Assembly (NCBI GenBank): GCA_963788585.1
Contig: CAWBHA010000003.1
Coordinates: forward strand, 868,001 to 932,000
DNA from: Bog-473 sp963788585
GTDB taxonomy: Bacteria; Actinomycetota; Acidimicrobiia; Acidimicrobiales; RAAP-2
Length of the DNA: 64,000 nucleotides
Direction: 5' to 3'
The translations under genes were made by a program, and so were the position numbers. Below the pieces are notes generated by a model, which had not been told where the DNA came from, did not search any database, and was given only the letters and a program-made list of their open reading frames with translations. Positions 47,855 to 56,416 of the stretch are shown here, piece by piece (positions within the stretch are counted from its first letter, which is position 1; each line of letters begins with the position of its first letter).

Positions 47855-49933
47855 TCAGCCGGCGGGCTGAGGCTCGGGCTCCGAGACCGGCGCCGACGCC
47901 GCAGGTGGAGCCTGGCCCAGGGACTCCTCCACCAGCTGTGACAGATCGAGGACGCGCACGTCGTCCTCCTTGCTGAAGGCGCGTACGGCGTCGTCGAGCA
48001 TGATCATGCAGTAGGGACAGGCGGTGGACACCACGTCGGCGCCCGTGCCCAGGGCCTCCTCCGTGCGCTCCATGTTGACGCGCTTGCCGATGTTCTCCTC
48101 GAGCCACATGCGCGCGCCACCGGCACCGCAGCAGAAGCCGCGCTCCTTGCAGCGCCGCATCTCGATCTGTTCGACACCGGGGATGGCGCTCAGGACGGTG
48201 CGCGGCTCCTCGATGACCCGGTTGTGACGGCCGAGGTAACAGGGGTCGTGGTAGGTCACCTTCCCCGAATAGGCCGAGCCCGGCACGAGCCTGCCCTCCT
48301 TGACCAGGTGCTCGAACAGCTGGGCGTGGTGGATCACCTCGTAGTTGCCACCGAGTGACGGGTACTCGTTCTTGATGGTGTTGAAGCAGTGCGGGCAACT
48401 GGCGATGATCTTCTTGGCGCCGGCCTCGTCCAGCGTGGCGATGTTGAGCTTGGTCTGCTCCTGGTAGAGGTACTCGTTGCCCAGGCGGCGCACGGGGTCA
48501 CCGGTACAGGACTCCTTGGGGCCGAGGATGCCGAAGGTGACGCCGGCGCGATGCAACATGCGCGCCGTCGCCTGCACGCCCTTGCGCGCCCGCTCGTCGA
48601 GCGCTCCGGCACAGCCGACCCAATAGAGGTACTCGATGTCGTCGGGGATCGTGCCGGTGATGACCGGGATCTCGAAGTCGAGGCTCTGGGTCCACTCCGT
48701 GCGCTTGCTCTGACCGAGCCCCCAAGGGTCACCCTGGTTCTCCACGTTGCGGAGCATGAGGCCGGCCTCGGTGGGGAACTCCGACTCCATCAGCACCTGG
48801 TACCGCCGCATGTCGACGATGGCGTCGATGTGCTCGATGTCGACGGGGCACTCGTTGACGCAGGCCCCGCAGGTCGTGCAGGCCCACAGCACGTCCGGAT
48901 CGATGACGTTGGGCACCAGGGCGGTCTGCTCGCCCTCGCCGCTCAGCAGCGGCCCCGCCGTGGCGAACATGTTGTCGCGCAGGTTCATGACCAGCAGCTT
49001 GGGTGAGAGGGGCTTGTCGGTCGTCCAGGCGGGACAGGCCGACTGACAGCGCCCACACTCGGTGCAGGTGGCGAAGTCGAGCATCTGCTTCCACGTGAAC
49101 TGTCCGATCTCGCCCACGCCGAACACGGTGTCCTCGTCGACGTTCTCCATGTCCATGTCGGGCGTGCTCCCCAGGGCGCCCAGGGCACGGGGGCGGCGCG
49201 AGAAGGCGATGTTGATGGGGGCGATGAAGATGTGCAGGTGCTTCGAGTACGCGATGAACACGATGAAGCCCGAGATGAGGGCGACGTTGAGGAGCAGGAA
49301 CACCGTGGCCAGCACGGCGTTGGTGCCGGCACCGAGGGGGTGCAGCAGCTTCGCCACGGCGTGTGAGGCGAAGGCGCCCCAGCCGTAGGGGAACTGGGTG
49401 GGATGCGTGTTCACCTGGGCGCCCCGGTAGAGCAGGAGGGTGATCATGACGCCGGCGATCATGAGCAGGACGAGCCAGGCGGCGCCGGTGTGCGAGCCGT
49501 AGAAGCGCGACCTGCGCTCGAGGCGCTGGGGCGCGTTCTTGAGGCGGATGATCGAGAAGGTGATCAGTGCCAGGAGGACCGCACAGGCGAAGAAGTCCTC
49601 GACGAAGCCGACCCAGTCCCAGGTTCCGATGCCAGGGATGTGGAAGTACTTGTCGAAGAGATCGCCGTACGCCTCGATGATGGTGAGCAACAGGATGGTG
49701 AAGCCCCACATGGTGAAGAAGTGGGCCAGGCCCGGGACCGTCCATTGCAACAGCTTGCGCTGTCCCGCCACCTCGGTGACCTCGGCCTCGGCCTTGCGGC
49801 TGATCGGACCGCGGGTACGGGAGGGGTCGGGCTTGCCCGAACGGATGAGCCTGGACAGCCAGTGGAACCGCGCGGCGGCGATGCCGAAGCCGATCACTGT
49901 GACGCCGAGGCCCAGAATGATCCTGATCGGCAC
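47855..49933 (-). CDS. Membrane-bound Fe-S oxidoreductase with CCG domains (heterodisulfide reductase-like)
   Basis: About 692 residues in one chain. The first ~270 residues form a membrane domain resembling the cytochrome-b-like gamma subunit of nitrate reductase, with helices such as VPIRIILGLGVTVIGFGI and several His. A dicluster ferredoxin follows (CTECGRCQSACPA and CTTCGACVNECPV), then two cysteine-rich CCG domains (CPHCFNTIKNEYP, and HDPCYLGRHN with FCCGAGGARMW). Such proteins pass electrons between an electron-transfer flavoprotein and menaquinone. The GTG at 49933 is preceded by AAGGAG; an ATG 24 codons upstream is possible. The gene lies just downstream of tRNA-Gly, divergent from it. 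Confidence 0.88.
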   Translation of the reverse strand: MPIRIILGLGVTVIGFGIAAARFHWLSRLIRSGKPDPSRTRGPISRKAEAEVTEVAGQRKLLQWTVPGLAHFFTMWGFTILLLTIIEAYGDLFDKYFHIPGIGTWDWVGFVEDFFACAVLLALITFSIIRLKNAPQRLERRSRFYGSHTGAAWLVLLMIAGVMITLLLYRGAQVNTHPTQFPYGWGAFASHAVAKLLHPLGAGTNAVLATVFLLLNVALISGFIVFIAYSKHLHIFIAPINIAFSRRPRALGALGSTPDMDMENVDEDTVFGVGEIGQFTWKQMLDFATCTECGRCQSACPAWTTDKPLSPKLLVMNLRDNMFATAGPLLSGEGEQTALVPNVIDPDVLWACTTCGACVNECPVDIEHIDAIVDMRRYQVLMESEFPTEAGLMLRNVENQGDPWGLGQSKRTEWTQSLDFEIPVITGTIPDDIEYLYWVGCAGALDERARKGVQATARMLHRAGVTFGILGPKESCTGDPVRRLGNEYLYQEQTKLNIATLDEAGAKKIIASCPHCFNTIKNEYPSLGGNYEVIHHAQLFEHLVKEGRLVPGSAYSGKVTYHDPCYLGRHNRVIEEPRTVLSAIPGVEQIEMRRCKERGFCCGAGGARMWLEENIGKRVNMERTEEALGTGADVVSTACPYCMIMLDDAVRAFSKEDDVRVLDLSQLVEESLGQAPPAASAPVSEPEPQPAG

Positions 49934-50034
49934 GAATGCTCCTTGCTCCTGCGTCTTTGGGAACGAGATGGGTGGCGGATCTGCGAGCGCCACCGGCGAT
50001 ATCAAGCGGCCCAGAGGATAGTGTGGCGGCGCCC

Positions 50035-50105
50035 GCGGGCGTAGTTCAGAGGCAGAACATCAGCTTCCCAAGCTGAGAACGCGGGTTCGATTCCCGTCGC
50101 CCGCT
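50035..50105 (+). tRNA. tRNA-Gly (anticodon CCC)
   Basis: Acceptor arms GCGGGCG (50035-50041) and CGCCCGC (50098-50104) pair perfectly. The anticodon stem TCAGC/GCTGA encloses the loop TTCCCAA, anticodon CCC (Gly). The T-arm is CGGG-TTCGATT-CCCG. The 3' CCA is not encoded. Its 3' half from 50065 is repeated at 53558, making this an attachment site for an integrated element. Confidence 0.95.
50065..50102 (+). repeat. Left attachment-site repeat (attL-like) in tRNA-Gly
   Basis: Starts in the anticodon loop of tRNA-Gly and runs to the start of the 3' acceptor strand. It matches 53558-53595 at all 38 positions. The intact tRNA lies on this side. Confidence 0.8.
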
Positions 50106-50229
50106 CTCTGCCTGTCCCACCAGATAATGGACAGCCTGTCGCGAGACATCGTGGAGCGAGGGTGCTCGATCCGTAGGTCGCGAGGCTATGGGGTTCAAGA
50201 GCTGGTAGGAGCCGTGGGGTCGCGCGTCA

Positions 50230-50560
50230 GGTGCGAGTGCTGGAGGCCGAATCACGCACTGGAAGTTGGCCGACGGCACCGAGGTCGACATCTTGGACTT
50301 CATCGACGACCACTCCCGGCTTGTCGTCGCCGCCACGGCACGGCGGACCACCAAGGCACGTGATGTGACCGCGACAATGCATCGGGCGGCTTCTATCTGG
50401 GGTTATCCAGCCTCGGTCTTGACTGACAATGGTGCTGTCTTTAACGCCCAATCTCGCAAAGGCATGACCGTGCTCGAGACCGAGCTCAAGGAGCTGGGCA
50501 TCGTCTACAAGCACGCCAGGCCCTATCACCCCAGACCTGCGGCAAGATCGGCCAGCCAGC
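50230..50560 (+). pseudogene. IS481-type transposase remnant (rve domain fragment)
   Basis: Frame reading ITHWKLADGTEVDILDFIDD, then RLVVAATARRTTKARDV, SIWGYPASVLTDNGAVFNA and LKELGIVYKHARPYHP matches the DDE catalytic core of IS481-like transposases (first Asp near DIDD, second in LTDNGAVF). Upstream, CECW-like residues occur in another frame, and after HPRP the expected QTCGKIERF appears only with a further frame change, so the gene has several indels. N-terminal helix-turn-helix and C-terminal end are missing. It marks the left part of the tRNA-bounded segment. Confidence 0.7.
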
Positions 50561-50690
50561 ACTCGTTGGGAAGTCGGCCGCGAGCGATCGGAGTGCACCA
50601 GCGCCGCTTCGTGCGCTTGGGAGCGACTAAGCCCCGGGCGCACGCACGCGTTGGATCGTCGAGAGACGGGCGTCGCAGCCGACTGACGGG

Positions 50691-50867
50691 CTGACACCCG
50701 AACAGGCATCGCAGCAGGTCCTTTCCTCATACCCCACACCCGAAGAAGACCCCGAGATCGGCTCGGTCGTTGTGATTGCCCTTGCGTTGGCGCAGTGGAA
50801 GATCGGGCGATTGATCGATCCGGTCAAGACCCAGGCAGTCCAGCAGCCAGAGCATCGTACCTATTGA
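50691..50867 (+). other. Open fragment without clear start
   Basis: A 58-codon stretch reads LTPEQASQQVLSSYPTPEED, then PEIGSVVVIALALAQWKIGRL and ends in HRTY. Its composition looks protein-like, but there is no convincing start codon and I do not recognise it. It may be the tail of a broken gene next to the transposase remnant. Confidence 0.3.
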
Positions 50868-51290
50868 AAAACTGTTGGTTGAGGGCATGGGGCTCCTTTC
50901 TGGTTCAGGAACGAGTGCGTCCTCGTGTAGAGGTCGGCGAGATGTTGGACGCGTCGGGTAGCGCAGCGACCGAGTCGGCAGCGTGATGCGCCAACTGTCT
51001 TAGCTCTCCGGTGGGTGGCCGGCGGAGCAACCGCCGCGGGCTACCTCCTGCGAGACCTTTTGACGATCATGGCTACTCCTGGTGCACGAAGAGGTCGATA
51101 TCTCACCAATATTCCGGCCGCCGCTTTCACCAGCCGCTCAGACTCAGCCGCTCACGCAGTGAGCCGCTCTCACGGCAGCCCGCTCTCGTGTTCCGTCAGA
51201 CAAGCAGACGTTCCCGGTGACGGATCGCTCTATGAAATGCTTCGAGCGGCATTGCCTCGTCCCTCCGGAAGCTCGTCATTTGCAGCGACG
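50868..51290. other. Gene-poor stretch inside the island
   Basis: About 420 bases with no reading frame I can support. It contains three near-copies of AGCCGCTC between 51131 and 51170, and base composition is less GC-rich than flanking genes. Probably decayed sequence between the transposase remnant and the sigma-factor locus. Confidence 0.4.
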
Positions 51291-52622
51291 TCAACCCTCG
51301 GCCGACCTGATCGCGTGGACGAGGCCGGACCGCATGAACAGCTCCTTGATGCGGGCCAGGTCAGGATCGGGAGTGTACGTGACCACCGACACGCCGTAGA
51401 CGCCCGGAGTGCTGGTGACCGCGGCACCGGATGTGGCCTTTCCAGGCAGCTCGTGAAAGACGGACCCCAGCCATGCTTCCCAGCGATAGAACGCGCCCGG
51501 TTTTGTCACAGCCGAGACGATTCCCGTGGGCACCTGTCCGGCCAGGGATGACGGAAGCATGCTGGCGTCCACCACTTGCGGGGTGCCAACGGGGTCGAGC
51601 CACTGAATCGTCAGCACTCCGATGGTCGACAGAGTGGCGAAGGGTTGGAAGATCAAGAGGTTTCTCGCCTCCAAGAGTGCTCCGGTCGATGGCGAAAGGA
51701 TGATCGTGGTTCGGTAGCCCTGGCCAGTGGCCCCGGCCAGGGTCACCCCGGTGGCGCCGCTATGTGTGGTTTCGGTGCCGAGAAGCGCCACGCCGGGCAT
51801 CGTTGCCATTGCTCGGAGCAGGGCGGACCACAGCGCCGGGGTGGCACCGAGCGTGGGACCCACCAAAAGCTCGACCGCTCGGCCGAACGGGGTGAGGGAG
51901 TGGAGCTGGTCGAGCGCGGCTATGCCTGTGGTCCCACGCTCGAGCGCCTCCGCGAGGGCCGCCGGATGGGTGGGGAGTTTGGCCACGTCGAATGTGCCGC
52001 TGCCCTGGCCCCCGAGGAACCCGCTCCCGCACCCTGGTTGCGGCGTCGACGGCACACCGATTCCGTTGGACAACCAGGCCTGTTGGCTTGCCGCGCTGTT
52101 GTACACCACTGAAGTCACGACCTGCTGGCTGCAGTACTGGGTGAGATCGTTCGCCCAGCTCTCTGCGGTTCCGGTCACCACCGCTCGGGCGCTATGGAGG
52201 GCTGCGGATTTGGAACTCTTATTGGGCGGAGCAGCCAGGAACGAGACCCGAAACTCCGACTGGATCCACTGATCATCCTTTAGAACCGGTGTCGGCTCGA
52301 CGGCAGCAGCCTTCTCAGCGAGGTGTCGCAGCACAGCGGCTGAAGCACTGGGTGCTCGCAGAGCGGGAGTGGGTAGGAACTGGAGCACCAGGATGACAAC
52401 GGCAGCGACTGCGCCCACACTCAACGCCGGCAGGATGAGCCATCGGTCCCGCCTTGGTCTCGGACGAGAGAACGGCGGGGCGCTCGTACCCAGCGATGCG
52501 ACGACCAGCACCCGCTCCCAGATCTCGCCGGCTTTCGAGGAGTCAGGCCCCACTTGGGACAACGCGTGCGCCGGGTCGGCCTCTTTGACGAGGGCGTCGA
52601 TATGGTCGGTGTCAATGCTCAT
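51291..52622 (-). CDS. CU044_5270-family membrane protein, probable anti-sigma partner
   Basis: 443 residues from ATG 52622 (MSIDTDHIDALVKEADPAHA). A ~60-residue cytoplasmic start with basic end (SRPRPRRDRW) is followed by one helix LILPALSVGAVAAVVILVLQFL; the rest (~360 residues, Ser/Thr/Ala-rich) would be outside the membrane. This order, and overlap with an ECF sigma factor by ATGA, fits the CU044_5270 family of actinobacteria, which accompanies sigma factors and probably restrains them. The release signal is unknown. Confidence 0.75.
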   Translation of the reverse strand: MSIDTDHIDALVKEADPAHALSQVGPDSSKAGEIWERVLVVASLGTSAPPFSRPRPRRDRWLILPALSVGAVAAVVILVLQFLPTPALRAPSASAAVLRHLAEKAAAVEPTPVLKDDQWIQSEFRVSFLAAPPNKSSKSAALHSARAVVTGTAESWANDLTQYCSQQVVTSVVYNSAASQQAWLSNGIGVPSTPQPGCGSGFLGGQGSGTFDVAKLPTHPAALAEALERGTTGIAALDQLHSLTPFGRAVELLVGPTLGATPALWSALLRAMATMPGVALLGTETTHSGATGVTLAGATGQGYRTTIILSPSTGALLEARNLLIFQPFATLSTIGVLTIQWLDPVGTPQVVDASMLPSSLAGQVPTGIVSAVTKPGAFYRWEAWLGSVFHELPGKATSGAAVTSTPGVYGVSVVTYTPDPDLARIKELFMRSGLVHAIRSAEG

Positions 52623-53179
52623 TGTCGGTTCTCCGTATTTATCTGAAGGGCGGCGGCCTCGGTGGCGGGAACGGCACTGGTGGTAAGGCCATCCGAGCCC
52701 CCTCTGTCTGCTTGTAACCTTCGTGTCAGCCGTTTGCGGGCACGGTGAAGGCGCACCTGCACGACATTGACCGAGCACCTCAGCACCTCGGCGGTCTCGG
52801 CGACCGAGAGCCCATCCCAGATCACGAGCTGCATGACCTCGCGTTCATTAGGTGACAAGTTCCGTAGGGCGGCCGTCACGTCCACGTCGGAGGGCTCTGA
52901 CGACCCGTCCGGCAAGCGAGGTTGGCGGTGGATCCGATGGAGCAGAAGGAGACGCCGATTTGTGCTCCGCTTCGTATTCCTCACGACGTTGCGAGCGACG
53001 CCGAACAACCACAGGCGATCCTGCGGAGCTGGGGGCAATTCGTCGATCCTTCGCCAGACCACTAAGTAGACCTCGGCAACCACGTCATCGATTTCTGACT
53101 GGTCCGGAGCAAGGGCTCGTGCGGCGTAGGCGTAGATGTCGCTGAACGTCGATTTGTAGAAGGACGGGAACCGATCCAT
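52619..53179 (-). CDS. ECF-type RNA polymerase sigma factor
   Basis: 186 residues from ATG 53179 (MDRFPSFYKSTFSDIYAYAA), preceded by GGTGATCC; an ATG 23 codons upstream is possible. Region 2 reads IDDVVAEVYLVVWRRIDELP and LWLFGVARNVVRN, region 4 LSPNEREVMQLVIWDGLSVAETAEVLRCSVNVVQVRLHRAR in part as GLSVAETAEVLRCSVNVVQV. The membrane partner gene overlaps its stop. Together they make a one-component transmembrane switch carried inside the tRNA-bounded segment. Confidence 0.9.
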   Translation of the reverse strand: MDRFPSFYKSTFSDIYAYAARALAPDQSEIDDVVAEVYLVVWRRIDELPPAPQDRLWLFGVARNVVRNTKRSTNRRLLLLHRIHRQPRLPDGSSEPSDVDVTAALRNLSPNEREVMQLVIWDGLSVAETAEVLRCSVNVVQVRLHRARKRLTRRLQADRGGSDGLTTSAVPATEAAALQINTENRQ

Positions 53180-53362
53180 AGGATCACCGCCGTACTCGTT
53201 GCCAGGGCCGGATCCCTCAACCCGGTGCCCCGAGCCGATCGTCCTCATACCGTGTTCATGTCCATCAAACGGTCACGGATTACAGAAAATATCGGAGTGT
53301 TAGGGGACCAGCCGATGCCCCCGAGCTGGTTGCTCAATCTCCAGGACGAACTCACACCATTC

Positions 53363-53530
53363 TTACTTCGCACCGAGCTCTTGCAAGGTGGCGACGGGGT
53401 TGGGATCGCGCACGAGTGTCCAGTAGGTCCACCCGCCGACCGCCCCGACAATACCGGCGGCGGTTGCCGCCAGGTTGGGGCATCCTGAGGTTACGCAAAG
53501 CCAGACCGACCTGGCGCTTTCCGGAAACAC
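53363..53530 (-). CDS. Possible small membrane-protein fragment
   Basis: 55 codons from a GTG at 53530, ending LQELGAK. It includes LAATAAGIVGAVGGWTYWTL, which could span the membrane once. It ends near the right repeat and may be the tail of a gene cut by integration, or chance. No homologue is recognised. The rest of 53180-53557 shows no gene. Confidence 0.25.
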   Translation of the reverse strand: MFPESARSVWLCVTSGCPNLAATAAGIVGAVGGWTYWTLVRDPNPVATLQELGAK

Positions 53531-53557
53531 CCTATTCAGAGAATCGCTTCAATGGTT

Positions 53558-53614
53558 TTCCCAAGCTGAGAACGCGGGTTCGATTCCCGTCGCCCCGCCC
53601 GTCGCCCGCTCTCT
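53558..53614 (+). repeat. Right attachment-site repeats (attR-like)
   Basis: 53558-53595 repeats the tRNA-Gly 3' part (38 of 38 bases). Directly after, 53598-53614 repeats 17 bases of the tRNA end and its flank (matching 50093-50109). So two copies of the tRNA terminus, one truncated, lie in tandem here, as expected after two integration or excision events at the same site. Confidence 0.75.
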
Positions 53615-53799
53615 CTCAATCTCGCAGGTCAGTGTGCTGGTCCGGAAGCTGCACGACACTCTGGCTCCGGTGCGTGGCGACACTTTCCGGACGCGGCTCC
53701 GGCGTCGCTTCAGGTCGAGTTGGAAGGTACGGGCCACGGCGTGCACGCCGCAACGCACTTCGAAGGCGACCTGGACGGTTGGGACCGACCTCGCGCTTC

Positions 53800-55503
53800 C
53801 TAGCTCCCCCCGGTGCAGGCGTTGGTGGCGTTGCTTGGGTCGAAGGTCCCCCCGTTACTGGGGGAGTACCACTCGACTTCCTCGTACGCCGGCGGTCCGC
53901 CATTGCAACTCCCGAGGTCGAAGGCGACCACCGTGACCGTGTCTGGCGAGGCGGCAGACAGGGGCGCGTTCGGATTTGTGACGTAGGTAGATTGCCCCTG
54001 CCCCGTTGCCTCCGCTGCACCCCAGTTCGACCACGAAATAGAGATCACATACGAGCCCGGTGCATTACCTCCTGCAGCATTGATAGCGGCGGGAGCTACT
54101 TCACCAAAGCCCTGGATCCCGCTTCCCACAAAACCCAATGCCGCAGCCCAGGCCGCGCTCCCGAGGAGCGGGCCCCCGGCCGCCGGCGTCGACGGAGAGG
54201 ACGTCGTGGTGGGCGGCGGGGAGGTGGTCGTGGTTGTCGAGAACGTGGCGGGCGGCGCGAACGTGGTCGTGGTCGTCGTCGTCGCTGCGGCCGAGGTCGT
54301 CGCCGAGCCGAGCGTGGTCTGTGGTGTCCAAGCGGAACCGTTCCAGTGCAGGATCAGGATCCCGCCTGTGCCCGGGTCACCGGGTTGCCCCGATGCGTTC
54401 GCGCTCGCGACAGTGACCGGACTCTCCCATCCGACGGCCCAGGCGTTGGAACGAGATGACGCGGCGATCCCGGAGAGGCCGCCTACCTGGGATTCGAGAC
54501 CCGGAACGGGCACACTCGTCCATGCGGAGCCATTCCACTCCAGGATCACGCCGTTCGTCGCGCTGTCGCCCGAGCCGGCCTGTCCGACTGCCCACGCCCT
54601 GCCCGTCGGGAGGGCGGCCACTCCTGAGAGGTCGATGCTGTCCTTTTGCGATGTGGAGTCTTCTCCCCACGTGTGTCCGTTCCACCGTTCGACCAGGGGG
54701 GTCCCTGGACCACATCCACAGTCGTTGCCGTCGCCCACCGCCAGGACCGGGCGGTCCGCCGACGCCTCCACGCCGAGGAGGGCGCTCCCCAGCCCCTGGT
54801 CCGCGCCCATGTTCGGGCTCGGGGTCTGCTGCCACGCTTCGCCGTTCCAGTGCAGGATCAGGGTGGCCTGGCTGGCGCTGGTCCCGCCAACGGCCCAGGC
54901 GTTGGCGGGTGAGGTCGCCGCCACCCCGAAGAGATCGCCCGCGGGGCTCGACACCTGCTGCCATTCCTTGCCGTTCCAGTGCAGGATCAGCGATCCGCTG
55001 TCATTCGTATACCCGACGGCCCAGGCATTGGTGGGCGAGGTGGCGGCGACCCCAGTAAGACTGCCGGGGATACCCGGCGTCTCCACCCACTTCTTCCCGT
55101 TCCAGTGCAGGATCAACGTCTTGGTGGGGTTCGGTTCGAAGCCGACGGTGCCGACCGCCCAGACGTCGGTGGGAGAGGAGGCGGCCACCGCGGACAGGTC
55201 GGCGCCCGAGGGGCTCGGGTTCGCTTCGCGCTGCCAGCGGTGGCCGTTCCAGTAGAGCGTCAGGGCCTTGCCGTTCTCGGCCGTGCCCGCGTAACCCACG
55301 GCCCACGCCACACCGTGGGTCTCGGCAACGGCGCTGAGCCGTCCGGTCACAGAAAGAAGTCCGGCGCCCGACGTCGCGTGGTCGCCGTGGGTCGTGCCGC
55401 GTTGCCCGGCCGAGGCCGTCGAGACCGTGGCGAACACGAGGACGACGCCGAGTGCGAGCGCCACGATCGGCACATGTGGCGCGTGTGTTCGTTGTCGTCC
55501 CAT
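53800..55503 (-). CDS. Secreted seven-repeat protein, probable beta-propeller
   Basis: 567 residues from ATG 55503 (MGRQRTHAPHVP), preceded by GGAGG. A signal segment VPIVALALGVVLVFATVSTASAG is followed by seven repeats of ~42-55 residues, each of the form L-GVAA-SP-NAWAVG ... LILHWNGKEWQQ. Seven blades would close one propeller. A Thr-rich linker (ATTTTTTTFAPPATF) then leads to a C-terminal domain with paired cysteines (GSCNGG and NACTGGS). It is likely exported or surface-anchored, and may bind carbohydrate or protein. No enzymatic motif is visible. Confidence 0.78.
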   Translation of the reverse strand: MGRQRTHAPHVPIVALALGVVLVFATVSTASAGQRGTTHGDHATSGAGLLSVTGRLSAVAETHGVAWAVGYAGTAENGKALTLYWNGHRWQREANPSPSGADLSAVAASSPTDVWAVGTVGFEPNPTKTLILHWNGKKWVETPGIPGSLTGVAATSPTNAWAVGYTNDSGSLILHWNGKEWQQVSSPAGDLFGVAATSPANAWAVGGTSASQATLILHWNGEAWQQTPSPNMGADQGLGSALLGVEASADRPVLAVGDGNDCGCGPGTPLVERWNGHTWGEDSTSQKDSIDLSGVAALPTGRAWAVGQAGSGDSATNGVILEWNGSAWTSVPVPGLESQVGGLSGIAASSRSNAWAVGWESPVTVASANASGQPGDPGTGGILILHWNGSAWTPQTTLGSATTSAAATTTTTTTFAPPATFSTTTTTSPPPTTTSSPSTPAAGGPLLGSAAWAAALGFVGSGIQGFGEVAPAAINAAGGNAPGSYVISISWSNWGAAEATGQGQSTYVTNPNAPLSAASPDTVTVVAFDLGSCNGGPPAYEEVEWYSPSNGGTFDPSNATNACTGGS

Positions 55504-55825
55504 ACCAGAACCTCCTCCCGATGCCGCCCGTGCGGAGGGGCTGCCACTACCTGCCGACCGGATCGTAGCGGTGTGCCACTCATGTTGCAATCCCCGTGGT
55601 GTCTCATCACCGGCCAAAAGAGGTCGATCTCGACCGCGCATTCCCAATGGAAAGGTGTTGCCGGTGTTCTCGGCGATCCCCGACGCATGTTCATGCACAT
55701 GCGTGACACCGACTTCTCAGGACTGTCTCAGCCGGGACGAGAGTCTGTCGCCGCGCGACAACCTGGAGAAGTCGGGTGCGAGAAGGGTCGGGCTTACCGG
55801 GTCGTCGCCAGGCAAACACGCGTCC
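55504..55825. other. Intergenic region
   Basis: 322 bases between the STAS gene and the seven-repeat protein gene, both minus strand. No gene or clear RNA is visible. It should contain the promoter of the seven-repeat gene; a GGAGGAGG ribosome-binding site lies at its end. Confidence 0.5.
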
Positions 55826-56170
55826 TTATGGCGCACATCCCAGTGCGGAACCCTTCGACCAGTGTGGATCCCAATCGGTGACCCATGTGTCAAGCCCTGT
55901 GATCTCCAGCACCCGGTGGACCATCGGAGTGGGACGACAAACGACGAGGTTTCCCCCGCTTTCGATGGCCAGTCGCCTCGCTACGTGAATGGCACCCAAC
56001 CCCGAAGAGTCCATGAAGGAGAGTCGGTACAGGTCGACGACGACGAGAGAACCAGGGGCTCCAGCCAAATGCTCCGCAAGCCCCCGACAGGTCGATGCGT
56101 CCAGTTCTCCCCGCAAGGTGACGACGCGAACGTCCTCGACGTCATATGAGCTCACGTCAAACGATTCCAT
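55826..56170 (-). CDS. STAS-domain anti-sigma-factor antagonist
   Basis: 114 residues from ATG 56170 (MESFDVSSYDVEDVRVV), with GGAGG upstream. The STAS fold is evident: LRGELDASTCRGLAEHL, VVDLYRLSFMDSSGLGAIHVA with the phosphorylatable Ser in DSSGL, as in SpoIIAA/RsbV. Such proteins release a sigma factor by binding its anti-sigma kinase when unphosphorylated. The cognate kinase and sigma factor are not in the window. It is divergent from the LuxR-type regulator. Confidence 0.88.
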   Translation of the reverse strand: MESFDVSSYDVEDVRVVTLRGELDASTCRGLAEHLAGAPGSLVVVDLYRLSFMDSSGLGAIHVARRLAIESGGNLVVCRPTPMVHRVLEITGLDTWVTDWDPHWSKGSALGCAP

Positions 56171-56363
56171 CACGAGGCGCCTCCACCCTTGTCTCGACTG
56201 CCCGAAGAGCTGGAGCGCCTCTTGCGAAGGGGACCTCTCCTCCGCGCGTCTGCGGTCGTTGCCACGCGATATCGATGGGGCACAGTCGATGTGTCTTCTG
56301 AGTCGGATAGCTCGACGTTCGATCTACCGATCCACAAGTCTGGTTGAGGATGCCTCGGTCATC

Positions 56364-56383
56364 AATCACCCGATCGGGTGATT
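56364..56383. promoter_or_regulatory. Perfect 20-bp palindrome upstream of the LuxR-type regulator
   Basis: AATCACCCGATCGGGTGATT is identical to its reverse complement. It lies 33 bases before the GTG of the response regulator in the divergent region with the STAS gene, in a locally AT-rich setting. Two-fold symmetry suits a dimeric regulator, possibly the product of the adjacent gene. Confidence 0.65.
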
Positions 56384-56416
56384 ATCGGAGCCCACGCGTG
56401 CTCTTAGAGTGAATTC

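Larger units (their letters stand above)
50065..53595. mobile_element. Putative tRNA-Gly-integrated island remnant
   Basis: Bounded by a 38-bp perfect direct repeat, the 3' part of tRNA-Gly(CCC), at 50065-50102 and 53558-53595. Within it are an IS481-type transposase remnant, a fragmentary ORF, and an intact ECF sigma factor with its CU044_5270 partner on the minus strand. Coding density is low in the first 1.2 kb and the last 0.4 kb. No tyrosine or serine integrase is visible, so if it was an integrative element it has lost mobility. The boundary repeat is seen directly; the history is inference. Confidence 0.6.

Noticed and set aside
51015..51551. 178-codon plus-strand frame in the island
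   Set aside because: Overlaps the 3' part of the CU044_5270 gene on the other strand, has no family resemblance and a low-complexity composition.
50035..53614. Integrase or plasmid replication gene in the island
   Set aside because: I looked in all frames for tyrosine- and serine-recombinase motifs and Rep proteins and found none.
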